A DNA stretch of 64,000 bases from an uncultured Acetatifactor sp. (GCA_910580225.1 CAJTXE010000025.1:5024-69023); one strand, 5' to 3'; counted from the first letter of the stretch, positions 51,515 through 61,100 are shown. Translations and numbers: made by a program. Notes: generated from the sequence alone by a model not told the origin.

Positions 51515-52606
51515 TCATCGGACAACCCCATTCTCCGCTTCAAACTTCCGCATAAACGCCACCAGCTTTTCCACACCTTCTATGGGCATGGCATTGTAAA
51601 TACTGGCACGCATGCCGCCTACACTTCTGTGTCCCTTCAGATTTTCAAATCCAGCATCCTTTGCCTCCTTCACAAATTTGGCATCCAGTTCCTCGCTGCC
51701 TGTTATAAAAGGCACGTTCATCAGAGAACGGTCTTCCCTGCGGACAGTCCCCCGGAACAGTTTACTCCCATCCAGAAAATCGTACAGAATGGCTGCCTTT
51801 TTCTCATTATATTCCTTCATGGCCTCCAGACCACCTCGTTTTTTCAGCCACTTAAACACTTTACCGCAGATATAGATTCCGTAGGCAGGCGGTGTATTAT
51901 AAAGGGAATCGTTGTCTGCATGGGTTTTGTAACGCAGCATGGTAGGCGTGCCGGGCAGTACCTCCTCTCGAATCAGATCCTCTCGGATAATCACAATGAC
52001 TACCCCGGCCGGCCCAATATTTTTCTGCACACCGCCGTAGATCACACCGTATTTACTCACATCCACCGGTTCCGACAGAAAGCAGCTTGACACATCCGCC
52101 ACCAGGGTTCTGCCCTTGGTATTAGGCAGAGTCTTAAATTTGGTCCCATAGATTGTGTTATTTTCACAGATATACACATAATCTGCATCCTCACTGACGG
52201 GCAGATCCGAGCAGTCCGGAATGTAGGAAAAAGTTTCATCCTCGGAAGACGCAATCTTGCGGGCTTCGCCGAAAAGCTGTGCCTCCTGGTATGCCTTCTT
52301 TGCCCACTGCCCGGTTACAATATAATCAGCCTTCCTGTTTTTCATCAGGTTCATGGGAATCATGGCAAACTGCTGACTGGCACCTCCCTGCAGAAACAGT
52401 ACTTTGTAATTGTCAGGAATCTTCATCAGGTCACGCAGGTCAGCCTCCGCTTCTTTGATAATGGTATCATATGCTTTGGAGCGGTGACTCATCTCCATGA
52501 CCGACATGCCGGTCCCCTTGTAGTCAAGCATCTCATCCGCTGCTTCCTGCAATACCTCCTCCGGCAGGACCGCAGGTCCCGCGGAAAAATTATACACTCT
52601 GGACAT
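51515..52606 (-). CDS. serC: phosphoserine aminotransferase
   Basis: A 363-residue PLP-dependent class V aminotransferase making phosphoserine from 3-phosphohydroxypyruvate. It starts MSRVYNFSAGPAVLPEEVL, and the PLP lysine lies in YGGVQKNIGPAGV. The MRASIYNAMPIEGV and FMRKFE at the C-terminus are typical. AGGAGGAGAAAAA precedes the ATG. A good promoter is present upstream; serC is the first gene of serC-serA. Confidence 0.97.
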   Translation of the reverse strand: MSRVYNFSAGPAVLPEEVLQEAADEMLDYKGTGMSVMEMSHRSKAYDTIIKEAEADLRDLMKIPDNYKVLFLQGGASQQFAMIPMNLMKNRKADYIVTGQWAKKAYQEAQLFGEARKIASSEDETFSYIPDCSDLPVSEDADYVYICENNTIYGTKFKTLPNTKGRTLVADVSSCFLSEPVDVSKYGVIYGGVQKNIGPAGVVIVIIREDLIREEVLPGTPTMLRYKTHADNDSLYNTPPAYGIYICGKVFKWLKKRGGLEAMKEYNEKKAAILYDFLDGSKLFRGTVRREDRSLMNVPFITGSEELDAKFVKEAKDAGFENLKGHRSVGGMRASIYNAMPIEGVEKLVAFMRKFEAENGVVR

Positions 52607-52696
52607 TTTTTCTCCTCCTCTGCCTGGTTTTATTTGGAAAATTCCGTCCCATAATCTGTAATCTCTGCTCTATGAAACACTTTTTCGATAAACAAC

Positions 52697-52725
52697 AGCA
52701 TAACCGCTTCGGACACTTTAGTCAA
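52697..52725 (-). promoter_or_regulatory. promoter candidate of serC-serA
   Basis: On the minus strand TTGACT (52720-52725), 17 bases and TATGCT (52697-52702), about 90 bases before the serC start. Confidence 0.6.
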
Positions 52726-52846
52726 GTACATCGTTAAAATATTTGAAAATTATTTTTTGTACATGTATTCCTGAATTTGCGTACAACTAACAAAAATACC
52801 TGGCAGTAGAGACAAATAGACAATATTCTGCCGCACGGCTTCCATT

Positions 52847-54265
52847 TCAATAGAACATGATCACCGGTGTTCCCACCTCCGCCAGTTCATAAAGCTGTGA
52901 CATGATATCTGACGGCGTATTAATACATCCATGAGAACCATTGGTTTTGTAAATCTGACCACCAAATTTGGTCCGCCAGCTGGCATCATGGATTCCTACA
53001 TTTCCCTTTACAGGCATCCAGTATTTTACGAAAGACGCATAGTCTGCCCCCCGGAGTGTCCGGTTGCGTTCTTTCGCATAGACGAAATTAATCCCCTGGG
53101 GCGTCCCCATCCGCCTGCCGGTATTTCCGGTAACCACATCAGTCTCCAATGTCAGTTCGCCGTCCGCATAATAATACATTCGCTGCTCTGTCATATCTAT
53201 TTCGATGTAAGTATCTCCAATGTCATCCAGTCCCCGAACATATCCCTGCTGACTGTATGCGGGAACATGAAGCATAGACCCTGCCTCATCTCCTTCCCCT
53301 TGAAGGACTTCCAGAAGATAGGCCTGTTCTGCCTCTACATCCAGTTTTGTCCCGTAAGTCACATATTTCACGGTGACAATATCCCCTCTGGTGGCAGCAA
53401 ACTCCCGTTCCGTGCCGCAGGTGTCATATCGGGCAGCCAGATTTTCCACCCACTCCTGAACTGCTGATTGGCTTACTTTGATCCGTCCCTGTTCATCCAC
53501 CATTGGATAACTGCCCCCCGGCGCTGTCTCCAGAAAGGCCGCCGCCATATCCGGAGAGATCTCCACTGTTTCAGCGCCCATATCATACCTGATCCGACCG
53601 CATTTTTCCGTAAAATCACAGATCTGCCCCCATATTCCGCGCTGATATCTGTCTTCCTCGCTGTCAGGCAGATCCTCATAGCAGTCTCCATTTTCCATCC
53701 GTATCATGGTCTCACCCCTGGAAATACAGTCTCTTAAATAGGAATAAGCCTTCTCCGGATTCAGGTGTCCCGAATTATCATCCTGCAAATAGTAGCCATC
53801 CTGGGAACGGCAGATATGTACCCCTTCCACCCTTTCCCGTTCCGCTACAACAAAGGGGAGCGTTTCAAAATATTCCCGAAGCTTCCCCTCATCCATCACA
53901 TACTTTTCCGGCCGAAGTTCACTGTACACAGGCTCCTGCAGATTTTTCAGCCAATAAATAGAAGCATTGCTCTTTAAATAACTTTTCAGCCCGGCGGTAA
54001 AGTCAGGCCGGATCCCTGTACCGGAAACGGGAATATCCCATTTTCCTCCCTCCGGATCCACCAGACAGAAGGAGATCTCCGGCTGTGTGTTTGCCAGTTC
54101 CTCATTGATCTCCTCCACAGTCCTGCCTGTACAATATACACCGTTAATCCATGTATTTACCGGAAAAGAATTTTGGTAATACACCGCCAGTGCCAGGAAT
54201 AATCCTCCGCCCAGCAGCAGTCCGCCCAGCAGAAAAAACATCAGAAAACGACCTATCTTTTTCAT
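52847..54265 (-). CDS. L,D-transpeptidase (YkuD) with peptidoglycan-binding region
   Basis: A 472-residue cell-wall enzyme. A transmembrane helix (9-31) anchors it. The middle (about 40-320) holds duplicated PG_binding_4-like segments (NTWINGVYCTGRTVEEIN). The C-terminal YkuD domain (about 345-472) has the catalytic HDASWRTKFGG and SHGCINTPSD with the nucleophilic cysteine. It would form 3-3 cross-links or link other groups to peptidoglycan. It starts 18 bases after the ilvB stop, so it is likely read with the branched-chain operon, which is not a functional link I can explain. Confidence 0.93.
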   Translation of the reverse strand: MKKIGRFLMFFLLGGLLLGGGLFLALAVYYQNSFPVNTWINGVYCTGRTVEEINEELANTQPEISFCLVDPEGGKWDIPVSGTGIRPDFTAGLKSYLKSNASIYWLKNLQEPVYSELRPEKYVMDEGKLREYFETLPFVVAERERVEGVHICRSQDGYYLQDDNSGHLNPEKAYSYLRDCISRGETMIRMENGDCYEDLPDSEEDRYQRGIWGQICDFTEKCGRIRYDMGAETVEISPDMAAAFLETAPGGSYPMVDEQGRIKVSQSAVQEWVENLAARYDTCGTEREFAATRGDIVTVKYVTYGTKLDVEAEQAYLLEVLQGEGDEAGSMLHVPAYSQQGYVRGLDDIGDTYIEIDMTEQRMYYYADGELTLETDVVTGNTGRRMGTPQGINFVYAKERNRTLRGADYASFVKYWMPVKGNVGIHDASWRTKFGGQIYKTNGSHGCINTPSDIMSQLYELAEVGTPVIMFY

Positions 54266-54283
54266 ACGTATTACGAATTCCTA

Positions 54284-55966
54284 TCATTCCTCTTTTTTAG
54301 CCAGATCATCCCCATCGAAGACATCGGCAATGGGCGCCCCCGCAGGAACCATGGGGAATACCTTATCGTCCTCTGGAATCATACACTCAATCAGCACTGG
54401 CCGCTTCATGGCAATGGCTTCTCTGACGGCAGGTTCCACCTCTTCTTTCCGGGTCACACGAATTGCGCCGCACCCCAGACCTTCCGCCACCTTGCAGAAA
54501 TCCACACTGTCATTGAGCACGGTCTGGGAATAGCGCTTTCCATAGAACAATGTCTGCCACTGACGAACCATGCCCAGCACATGATTATTGATGACAACCT
54601 GTATGATGGGAATATTATAACGGCTTGCCGTAGCCAATTCATTCATATTCATGCGGAAACAGCCATCACCGGCAATGTTGATACACAGCCTGTCCGGCTG
54701 CCCTAACTGGGCACCGATACAGGCTCCCAGACCGTAGCCCATGGTTCCCAGGCCGCCGGAGGAAAGAAAGGTACGGGGCTTTGTGTAGCAGTAATACTGT
54801 GCTGCCCACATCTGATGCTGTCCTACATCTGTGGTGATCAGTGCCTGTCCCTCTGTCACCTTGTCAATGGTCTCCACCACATAAGGACAGGAGAGACGGG
54901 ACTCATCATATTTAAGAGGATATGCTTTTTTCAGCCCCGCTATCTCCAGCATCCATTCCTTATGCTCCTGTCTTGCCAGACGCCTGTTCAGATTCTGCAG
55001 CACCAATTTCAGATCCCCTACAAGACTCACATCCGATCGGATGTTTTTATTGATTTCTGCCGCATCTACATCTAAATGGATAATTTTAGCATTTTCCGCA
55101 AATTTTTTGGGATTTCCGATGACACGGTCCGAAAATCTGGCCCCAAGAGCGATCAGCAGGTCACAACGGCTCACTCCCAGATTGGAGGTCTTGGTTCCGT
55201 GCATGCCGATCATACCTGTGTAGCGCGGACTCCTGCCGTCGAAAGCACCTTTTCCCATGAGGGTATCGCACACCGGCGCATCGATCAGCTCAGCAAATTC
55301 CGCAACTTCCTCACAGGCTCCCGACGCAACCGCACCGCCTCCAAGATAGATATACGGTCTCTTTGCTTCCATAATATGCTTTGCCGCCTCTTCCAGTTCC
55401 TGTTCCGTACACAGATACCTGCATTGGGGTTCCTCTGCCGGCATGAAATTGTATTCACAGACCGCTGCGGTCACATCCTTGGTGATATCCACCAGTACAG
55501 GCCCCGGTCTGCCGCTTTTTGCAATGGTAAAGGCATGCCGCAGGGTGTCTGCCAGATCCTCCACGTTTTTCACAATATAGCCATGCTTGGTAATGGGCAT
55601 GGTTACTCCTGCAATATCCACTTCCTGAAAGCTGTCCTTACCTAACATGGGGAGCGTTACATTGGCAGTAATTGCCACCACAGGAATGGAATCCATGAAA
55701 GCCGTGGCAATTCCGGTTACCAGGTTCGTGGCTCCCGGGCCGCTGGTAGCCATGCACACGCCAACCCTGCCGGTGGCCCTGGCATAGCCGTCCGCCGCAT
55801 GAGCCGCTCCCTGTTCGTGAGAAGTCAGAATATGCCTGATCTCATCGCTGTGGTCATATAATGCATCATAAATATTCAGAATTGTACCGCCCGGGTAACC
55901 GAATACGGTGTCCACTTTTTGCTCCAAAAGGCACTGTATTACAATTTCTGCTCCAGTTAACTGCAT
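54284..55966 (-). CDS. ilvB: acetolactate synthase large subunit
   Basis: A 560-residue thiamine diphosphate enzyme that makes acetolactate or acetohydroxybutyrate for valine, leucine and isoleucine. Motifs: LTSHEQGAAHAADGYARATG (glutamate that activates TPP), the FAD region GARFSDRVIGNP, and the TPP/Mg site NIAGDGCFRMNMNELATA. No small regulatory subunit gene (ilvN/ilvH) is seen nearby. AGGAGAATAAAAT precedes the ATG. It follows ilvD after a 234-bp gap with two direct repeats. Confidence 0.96.
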   Translation of the reverse strand: MQLTGAEIVIQCLLEQKVDTVFGYPGGTILNIYDALYDHSDEIRHILTSHEQGAAHAADGYARATGRVGVCMATSGPGATNLVTGIATAFMDSIPVVAITANVTLPMLGKDSFQEVDIAGVTMPITKHGYIVKNVEDLADTLRHAFTIAKSGRPGPVLVDITKDVTAAVCEYNFMPAEEPQCRYLCTEQELEEAAKHIMEAKRPYIYLGGGAVASGACEEVAEFAELIDAPVCDTLMGKGAFDGRSPRYTGMIGMHGTKTSNLGVSRCDLLIALGARFSDRVIGNPKKFAENAKIIHLDVDAAEINKNIRSDVSLVGDLKLVLQNLNRRLARQEHKEWMLEIAGLKKAYPLKYDESRLSCPYVVETIDKVTEGQALITTDVGQHQMWAAQYYCYTKPRTFLSSGGLGTMGYGLGACIGAQLGQPDRLCINIAGDGCFRMNMNELATASRYNIPIIQVVINNHVLGMVRQWQTLFYGKRYSQTVLNDSVDFCKVAEGLGCGAIRVTRKEEVEPAVREAIAMKRPVLIECMIPEDDKVFPMVPAGAPIADVFDGDDLAKKEE

Positions 55967-55980
55967 ATTTTATTCTCCTA

Positions 55981-56182
55981 TTTTAGTTCCGCAACTGCCC
56001 TGCCCTGTACCTTTCCTGGCATAGGAGTAACGAACGCTTAAATGCTGCGTCCGTTTCTCCTATGTGTACTGGGCCGGGCGTTGCTGTCTTTTTTAGTTCC
56101 GCAACTGCCCTACCTTTCCCGGATTAGGACTTCCGGACGCTTAAATGCTGCGTCCGCTACGCCTATGTGTACTGGGCCGGGC
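55981..56182. repeat. two direct copies of a hairpin-forming repeat between ilvD and ilvB
   Basis: Copy 1 (55981-56078) and copy 2 (56091-56182) each start TTTTAGTTCCGCAACTGCCC and end TATGTGTACTGGGCCGGGC. Each holds ACGCTTAAATGCTGCGTCCG, where GGACGC/GCGTCC (copy 2) or CATAGGAG...CTCCTATG (copy 1) can form hairpins. The pairs of changes partly preserve the stems. Confidence 0.85.
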
Positions 56183-56200
56183 CGCTGCCGTGTTATATTG

Positions 56201-57868
56201 TTACTTTCGGATCTCCAGGACAGCACCCCGGTTGCCGCTGGTAACCATCTCCCGGTATCTGGTAAGGTAGCCTGTGGTCACTTTCGGTTCCCTGGGCTGC
56301 CATTTCGCGCGTCTTTCCGCCAGGATTTCATCGGAAACCAGGATATCCAGTTTATTCTCCGGAATGTTAATGCTGATAATATCCCCCTCTTCCACCAATG
56401 CAATGGGACCGCCTACGGCAGCCTCAGGGGATACATGGCCGATAGAAGCGCCTCTGGAAGCGCCTGAGAACCGTCCGTCGGTAATCAAAGCCACGGAAGA
56501 ACCCAGGCCCATACCTGCAATGGCAGAGGTAGGATTCAGCATCTCCCGCATGCCCGAGCCGCCCTTCGGGCCTTCGTAACGGATCACCACCACGTCTCCT
56601 GCCACAATTTTGCCGCCCTTAATGGCGTCAATGGCATCTTCCTCGCAGTCAAACACTCTGGCAGGTCCCTGATGCACCAGCATCTCCGGCACCACTGCAG
56701 AACGCTTCACCACCCCGCTGTCCGGAGCCAGATTTCCTTTCAGAATGGCAATGCCGCCGGTCTCGGAATAGGGATTTTCCATCGGACGAATCACCTCCGG
56801 ATTCAAATTCCGGCAGTTTTTAATATTTTCGCCGATAGGCGTACCGTTCACGGTCATGCAGTCCAGATGCAGCAGATTTTTCTTTGTCAGTTCGTTCATC
56901 ACCGCATAAACACCGCCTGCCTCATTAAGGTCTTCCATATAAGTAGGGCCTGCGGGAGCCAGATGGCACAGGTTGGGAGTCTTTGCAGACAATTCATTGG
57001 CAATGTCCAAATTCAGATCCACCCCGGCCTCATTGGCAATGGCAGGCAGATGGAGCATGGAATTGGTGGAACAGCCCAGGGCCATGTCCACTGTCAGCGC
57101 ATTCATGAACGCTTTTTCAGTCATAATATCACGGGGCTTGATATCCTTCTCCACCAGCTCCATAATCTTCATGCCTGCATGCTTGGCCAGGCGGATGCGC
57201 TCGGAATACACTGCCGGAATGGTGCCGTTACCCCCAAGTCCCATACCGATGGCCTCTGTGAGGCAGTTCATGGAATTGGCGGTATACATGCCGGAACAGG
57301 AACCGCAGGTAGGACATACCTTTTCCTCATACTCACACAGTTCTTCCATAGTCATGGTTCCCGCAGCCACGCTTCCCACAGCCTCAAACATAGAAGACAG
57401 GCTCTTCTTCTGTCCATGGATGCGGCCCGCCATCATGGGGCCGCCGGACACGAAAATCGTAGGAATATTCACCCGGGCCGCCGCCATCAATAGACCCGGC
57501 ACATTTTTATCACAGTTGGGAATGCACACCAGACCGTCGAAGCCGTGTGCCAATGCCATGCATTCCGTGCTGTCCGCAATCAAGTCCCTGGTCACCAGGG
57601 AATATTTCATTCCGATATGTCCCATGGCAATGCCATCGCACACCGCGATTGCTGGAAACATGATAGGAGTGCCTCCGGCCATAGCCACCCCCATCTTCAC
57701 GGCCTCCGCAATCTTGTCAAGGTTCATATGGCCGGGCACGATCTCATTATAAGAACAGACGATACCGATCAGGGGGCGCCGCCTCTCCTCCTCTGTATAA
57801 CCAAGCGCATTGAATAAGCTTCTGTGGGGCGCCTGGGCGGTGCCCGTCTTTACCGAATCACTTCTCAT
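56201..57868 (-). CDS. ilvD: dihydroxy-acid dehydratase
   Basis: A 555-residue iron-sulphur dehydratase giving the 2-keto acid precursors of valine and isoleucine. Cluster cysteines are in IPNCDKNVPG and CPTCGSCSGMYTANSMN. The C-terminal GRFSGASRGASIGHVSPEAA is typical. GAAAGGTGAG precedes the ATG. A CodY-like sequence (57877-57891; 11 of 15 by eye) overlaps this site, but that is weak. No small BCAA leader peptide or clear attenuator is seen in the 250 bases before it. Confidence 0.96.
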   Translation of the reverse strand: MRSDSVKTGTAQAPHRSLFNALGYTEEERRRPLIGIVCSYNEIVPGHMNLDKIAEAVKMGVAMAGGTPIMFPAIAVCDGIAMGHIGMKYSLVTRDLIADSTECMALAHGFDGLVCIPNCDKNVPGLLMAAARVNIPTIFVSGGPMMAGRIHGQKKSLSSMFEAVGSVAAGTMTMEELCEYEEKVCPTCGSCSGMYTANSMNCLTEAIGMGLGGNGTIPAVYSERIRLAKHAGMKIMELVEKDIKPRDIMTEKAFMNALTVDMALGCSTNSMLHLPAIANEAGVDLNLDIANELSAKTPNLCHLAPAGPTYMEDLNEAGGVYAVMNELTKKNLLHLDCMTVNGTPIGENIKNCRNLNPEVIRPMENPYSETGGIAILKGNLAPDSGVVKRSAVVPEMLVHQGPARVFDCEEDAIDAIKGGKIVAGDVVVIRYEGPKGGSGMREMLNPTSAIAGMGLGSSVALITDGRFSGASRGASIGHVSPEAAVGGPIALVEEGDIISINIPENKLDILVSDEILAERRAKWQPREPKVTTGYLTRYREMVTSGNRGAVLEIRK

Positions 57869-58120
57869 CTTTTCTCACCTTTCTGAAATATAATCACTTT
57901 ATAGACGTAATTCTATACTAAATTTAATTCTTTGTTATAATATCATTCTTTAGCTTACTTTTGTGTAAGGCGTTGCTGCCGCATCTTGTTTCAAGCTATA
58001 TACGCTGTATTCATTTTCATATTCCCATTGGGATATCCCTGCAGCATACTCATGTGTCATCGTACTGATTGTATATAACATGAACTCCCATTCTTCACAT
58101 TTTTACATGCCAGTCCGGAT

Positions 58121-59206
58121 TTACCGAATCCGCTCCGCAAGCAAATCTCCCATTCTGCTGCAGCCCACCTTCTCACAGCCCTGGGAATAAATGTCCCCGG
58201 TGCGGTAGCCGTCCTTCAGCACCTGCTTTACCGCCGCCTCTATAGCGTCAGCCTCTTTATCCAAGTCAAAGCTGTACCGCAGCATCATGGCAGCGCTTAA
58301 AACCGTCGCAATGGGATTGGCAATGTCCTTTCCTGCAATATCCGGCGCAGAACCATGGCTTGGTTCATAAAGACCGAATTTGCTGTCGTTCAAACTGGCG
58401 CTGGCCAGCATGCCGATAGAACCGGTGACCATACTGGCCTCATCGGAGAGAATGTCCCCGAACATATTTTCCGTCAAAATCACATCGAACTGGGCCGGAT
58501 CCTTCACCAGCTGCATGGCACAGTTGTCCACCAGCATATGCTCCAATGTCACATCCGGATAGTCCGCCGCAACCTCTTCCACCACCTTCCTCCAAAGCCT
58601 GGAGGAGTCAAGCACATTGGCCTTGTCCACACTGGTGACTTTCTTCCTGCGCTTCCTGGCGATGTCAAAGCCCTTTATGGCAATGCGGCGGATTTCGTTC
58701 TCGTCATAGGTCAGCGTGTCAATAGCCTTCCTGATCCCATTTTCCTCAACGGTTTTCCGTTCTCCAAAGTACAGTCCTCCGGTCAATTCCCGCATGATCA
58801 GCATATCGAAACCCGCCTTGCTGATCTCCTCCTTTAGGGGACATGCGGCGGCCAGTTCGTCATAAAGAACCGCAGGACGTAAATTCGCAAACAGATTCAG
58901 TGCCTTGCGAATGGCCAGAAGTCCCGCCTCCGGACGCAGGTTGGGCGGCAGTTTGTACCAGGGAGAGGTGGTAGTATCTCCGCCGATGGAACCCATCAGC
59001 ACTGCGTCCGCGGCCTTTGCTTTGGAAACCGCTTCTTCTGTCAGGGGAACGCCGTGAACGTCAATGGAAGCTCCACCCATGAGGATATCTTCAAAAATCA
59101 TTTTGTGCCCATAGACTTCCGCCGTCTTCTCCAGTATTTTTTTCGCCTCCGCGATAATTTCCGGTCCGATTCCGTCTCCGGGAATGCATGTAATCTGTAA
59201 TTCCAT
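58121..59206 (-). CDS. leuB: 3-isopropylmalate dehydrogenase
   Basis: A 361-residue NAD-dependent beta-decarboxylating dehydrogenase for leucine. Motifs: CIPGDGIGPEI at the start, the substrate loop MRELTGGLYFG, VDKANVLDSSRLWRK, and NMFGDILSDEASMVTGSIGM with metal-binding aspartates. The start at 59206 (MELQITCIPGDG) follows GAGGCGT; a GTG-like start at 59215 adds MRR only. leuA, leuC and leuD are not in the window. It is transcribed toward ilvD. Confidence 0.96.
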   Translation of the reverse strand: MELQITCIPGDGIGPEIIAEAKKILEKTAEVYGHKMIFEDILMGGASIDVHGVPLTEEAVSKAKAADAVLMGSIGGDTTTSPWYKLPPNLRPEAGLLAIRKALNLFANLRPAVLYDELAAACPLKEEISKAGFDMLIMRELTGGLYFGERKTVEENGIRKAIDTLTYDENEIRRIAIKGFDIARKRRKKVTSVDKANVLDSSRLWRKVVEEVAADYPDVTLEHMLVDNCAMQLVKDPAQFDVILTENMFGDILSDEASMVTGSIGMLASASLNDSKFGLYEPSHGSAPDIAGKDIANPIATVLSAAMMLRYSFDLDKEADAIEAAVKQVLKDGYRTGDIYSQGCEKVGCSRMGDLLAERIR

Positions 59207-59285
59207 ACGCCTCAATTCCTTTCTCCTGCCCGCGGCAGCGTCTCACTTATTTCTTCTGTTTCCTGCACGATCTGCTTTTGATACG

Positions 59286-59375
59286 TCAGCGTGCAAAAGT
59301 ATTTCTTATTATAATAACTGATATGAAGGCAAATAGCAATAAAAATAATTCATAAATCCACATCCAAATCCGCAT
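59286..59375 (-). CDS. possible leader peptide or tiny membrane protein upstream of leuB
   Basis: A 29-residue frame from ATG 59375 reads MRIWMWIYELFLLLFAF followed by ISVIIIRNTFAR. It is one hydrophobic helix rich in Leu and Ile (LLL, III, Val), reminiscent of branched-chain amino-acid leader peptides. AGAGG is four bases before the ATG. However I see no terminator/antiterminator between its stop and leuB (79 bases), so attenuation is unproven. It could also be a remnant of the gene disrupted next to the integrase. Confidence 0.35.
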   Translation of the reverse strand: MRIWMWIYELFLLLFAFISVIIIRNTFAR

Positions 59376-59460
59376 CGGTCCTCTTTTTGATAAAAGGGCA
59401 TACCGTTTTGGCAGTGTTGCTGTCTTTTTGTGTCTGCCTGTTCTCTGTATACAGCAAAAT

Positions 59461-59491
59461 GCCGTCTGAAATAGTACATGTTCGAGACGGC
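59461..59491. promoter_or_regulatory. inverted repeat upstream of the integrase gene
   Basis: GCCGTCT (59461-59467) pairs with AGACGGC (59485-59491), about 77 bases before the integrase start. On the minus strand it is followed by ATTTTGC, so it might be a weak terminator. A TATAAT at 59522-59527 could be the integrase -10. Confidence 0.4.
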
Positions 59492-59567
59492 AGTACTCTC
59501 CAATCCCCAAGTACATCCCTGTATAATATCCCATGAAATCTATTATACAAGGAGGCTTTTACAAAAG

Positions 59568-60578
59568 ATGAAACAAATGAACACAAATCCTGGACAGAAA
59601 CCCGTATTGGAAGAAATGGATCTGCACTTTTCGCAACGGTATCCGTATGGTAGTAAATGCGAATTGTCATGTGATACCATAAAGATGCTTTGTCAGGTCT
59701 GGCTGGAGGAGCGGCATGGCAATGTCAAGAAAAGTACCTATGCAGGATACTACTATTGTTTAAAGCGGCATATACTTCCTCACTTTGGCGTATTGCCCCT
59801 GTGTGCACTGAATGGAGAAAACATTCTCGCATTTATTGACAAAATGCAGCAGAAAGGACTGGCAGAGACAACAGTGCATTCTGTTATCGTGGTTTTTAAA
59901 GCAGTTTTAAAGTATGGCATTCAGACACATCAAATTGGAAGAGAAGTCTTGGTGTACTGTTCTGTCAATTTTCGGAGGGCAGAGTCAAAAGTACTCACCC
60001 TACAGGACAGTGACCGGATGAAAGAATATCTTTTGGAACAAAATACTGTTTTTGCGATTGCAATTCTTCTATGCCGCGGAACCGGAATCCGCATTGGTGA
60101 ATTATGTGGTCTGAAGTGGGAAGATATTAATTTTTCTACCAAAACCATCATGATTAAGCGGACCATATCCCGAATTCCGAATCCCAACCAGTCTGAAGGC
60201 GAGCCTAAAACCGTTCTGTATATACGCACACCCAAATCACATACATCCATTAGGGAAATTCCGATTCCGCAATATTTAATAGCACCATTGCAGGCTATGA
60301 AACGAGAAAAAAACAAGTATCTGCTTACTGAAAAGGAAACCTGTACAGAACCGCGGAATGTGCAGAAAAAGTTTAAAACCATATTAAAACATTGTGAAAT
60401 GCAGGACTGCAATTTTCATGCCATGCGGCATGGATTTGCTACAGCCTGTCTGGAGAAAGGCATTGACTGTAAAACTGTCTCCTCTATTTTGGGACATGCC
60501 TCCACACGCACTACCATGGACTTTTATGTGCATACATCCCTTCGCCAGAAGCAGGACTGTATCAATGCCATTACATAA
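59568..60578 (+). CDS. tyrosine recombinase / integrase
   Basis: A 336-residue tyrosine recombinase. An N-terminal core-binding domain (about 38-122) precedes the catalytic domain: Arg175 in GTGIRIGELCG, His284 and Arg287 in HAMRHGFAT, His310 in LGHAST and the nucleophile Tyr320 in MDFYVH. All catalytic residues are intact. The start at 59568 (MKQMNTNPGQ) follows AAGGAGG at 12 bases; upstream codons run back over the promoter. It is the only mobile-element gene here, AT-rich, and bounded by housekeeping genes. Confidence 0.92.
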   Translation: MKQMNTNPGQKPVLEEMDLHFSQRYPYGSKCELSCDTIKMLCQVWLEERHGNVKKSTYAGYYYCLKRHILPHFGVLPLCALNGENILAFIDKMQQKGLAETTVHSVIVVFKAVLKYGIQTHQIGREVLVYCSVNFRRAESKVLTLQDSDRMKEYLLEQNTVFAIAILLCRGTGIRIGELCGLKWEDINFSTKTIMIKRTISRIPNPNQSEGEPKTVLYIRTPKSHTSIREIPIPQYLIAPLQAMKREKNKYLLTEKETCTEPRNVQKKFKTILKHCEMQDCNFHAMRHGFATACLEKGIDCKTVSSILGHASTRTTMDFYVHTSLRQKQDCINAIT

Positions 60579-60686
60579 AAGTCCGCCTTACCGACACTAA
60601 GCAGAAACCTTTGCATTCAACTGTATCCTTCCGATTGCAGACCCGATTCAGAACTTGGTTAAAATGTCCGCCGGAAACAACATAAT

Positions 60687-60726
60687 AAAAGGCTGAGTCA
60701 GCTCTTTTGATTGACTCAGCCTTTTT
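60687..60726. terminator. bidirectional terminator after the integrase gene
   Basis: AAAAGGCTGAGTCA (60687-60700) and TGACTCAGCCTTTTT (60712-60726) form a strong stem with A- and T-runs on both sides, so it can end both the integrase and the yajC transcripts. Confidence 0.85.
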
Positions 60727-60773
60727 AACAGTTCTATTATAATGTCTCAAAACACTTCCGTTCACCGCCATAC

Positions 60774-61100
60774 TCAATTATCGCCGGCTTTCTCCACACG
60801 GCTGATGGCGGATTTCTCCATAGGAATACGGCAGTTTTTATTGCTGCCAAACTCCACTATCACCATGTCATCTTTGATATCAATCACAATTCCATAGAAT
60901 CCTGATGTGGTCAAAACGCAGTCCCCTACTTCCAACGCCGACAACATGGCGGCCACCCGCTTTTTTTCCTTGCTCTGGGGCCGCATCAGGAAAAACCACA
61001 TCGCTCCAATCACAACGGCATACATAAGAAGCATGCTGATCAGACTGATTCCTCCTGCTCCTGCCACCGCTGCATCTGCTTCTGTCAATAAAATACCCAT
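60774..61100 (-). CDS. yajC: preprotein translocase subunit YajC
   Basis: A 108-residue single-pass YajC. A membrane helix (about 18-40) ends MRPQSKEKKR, and then EVGDCVLTTSGFYGIVIDIK, all typical. It belongs to the SecDF-YajC accessory complex. It follows tgt, a very common gene order (tgt-yajC). GGAGGAAAG precedes the ATG. A separate promoter lies upstream. Confidence 0.95.
   Translation of the reverse strand: MGILLTEADAAVAGAGGISLISMLLMYAVVIGAMWFFLMRPQSKEKKRVAAMLSALEVGDCVLTTSGFYGIVIDIKDDMVIVEFGSNKNCRIPMEKSAISRVEKAGDN

Noticed and set aside
57877..57891. CodY box before ilvD
   Set aside because: Only 11 of 15 positions fit by eye in an AT-rich stretch; not strong enough to list as a site.
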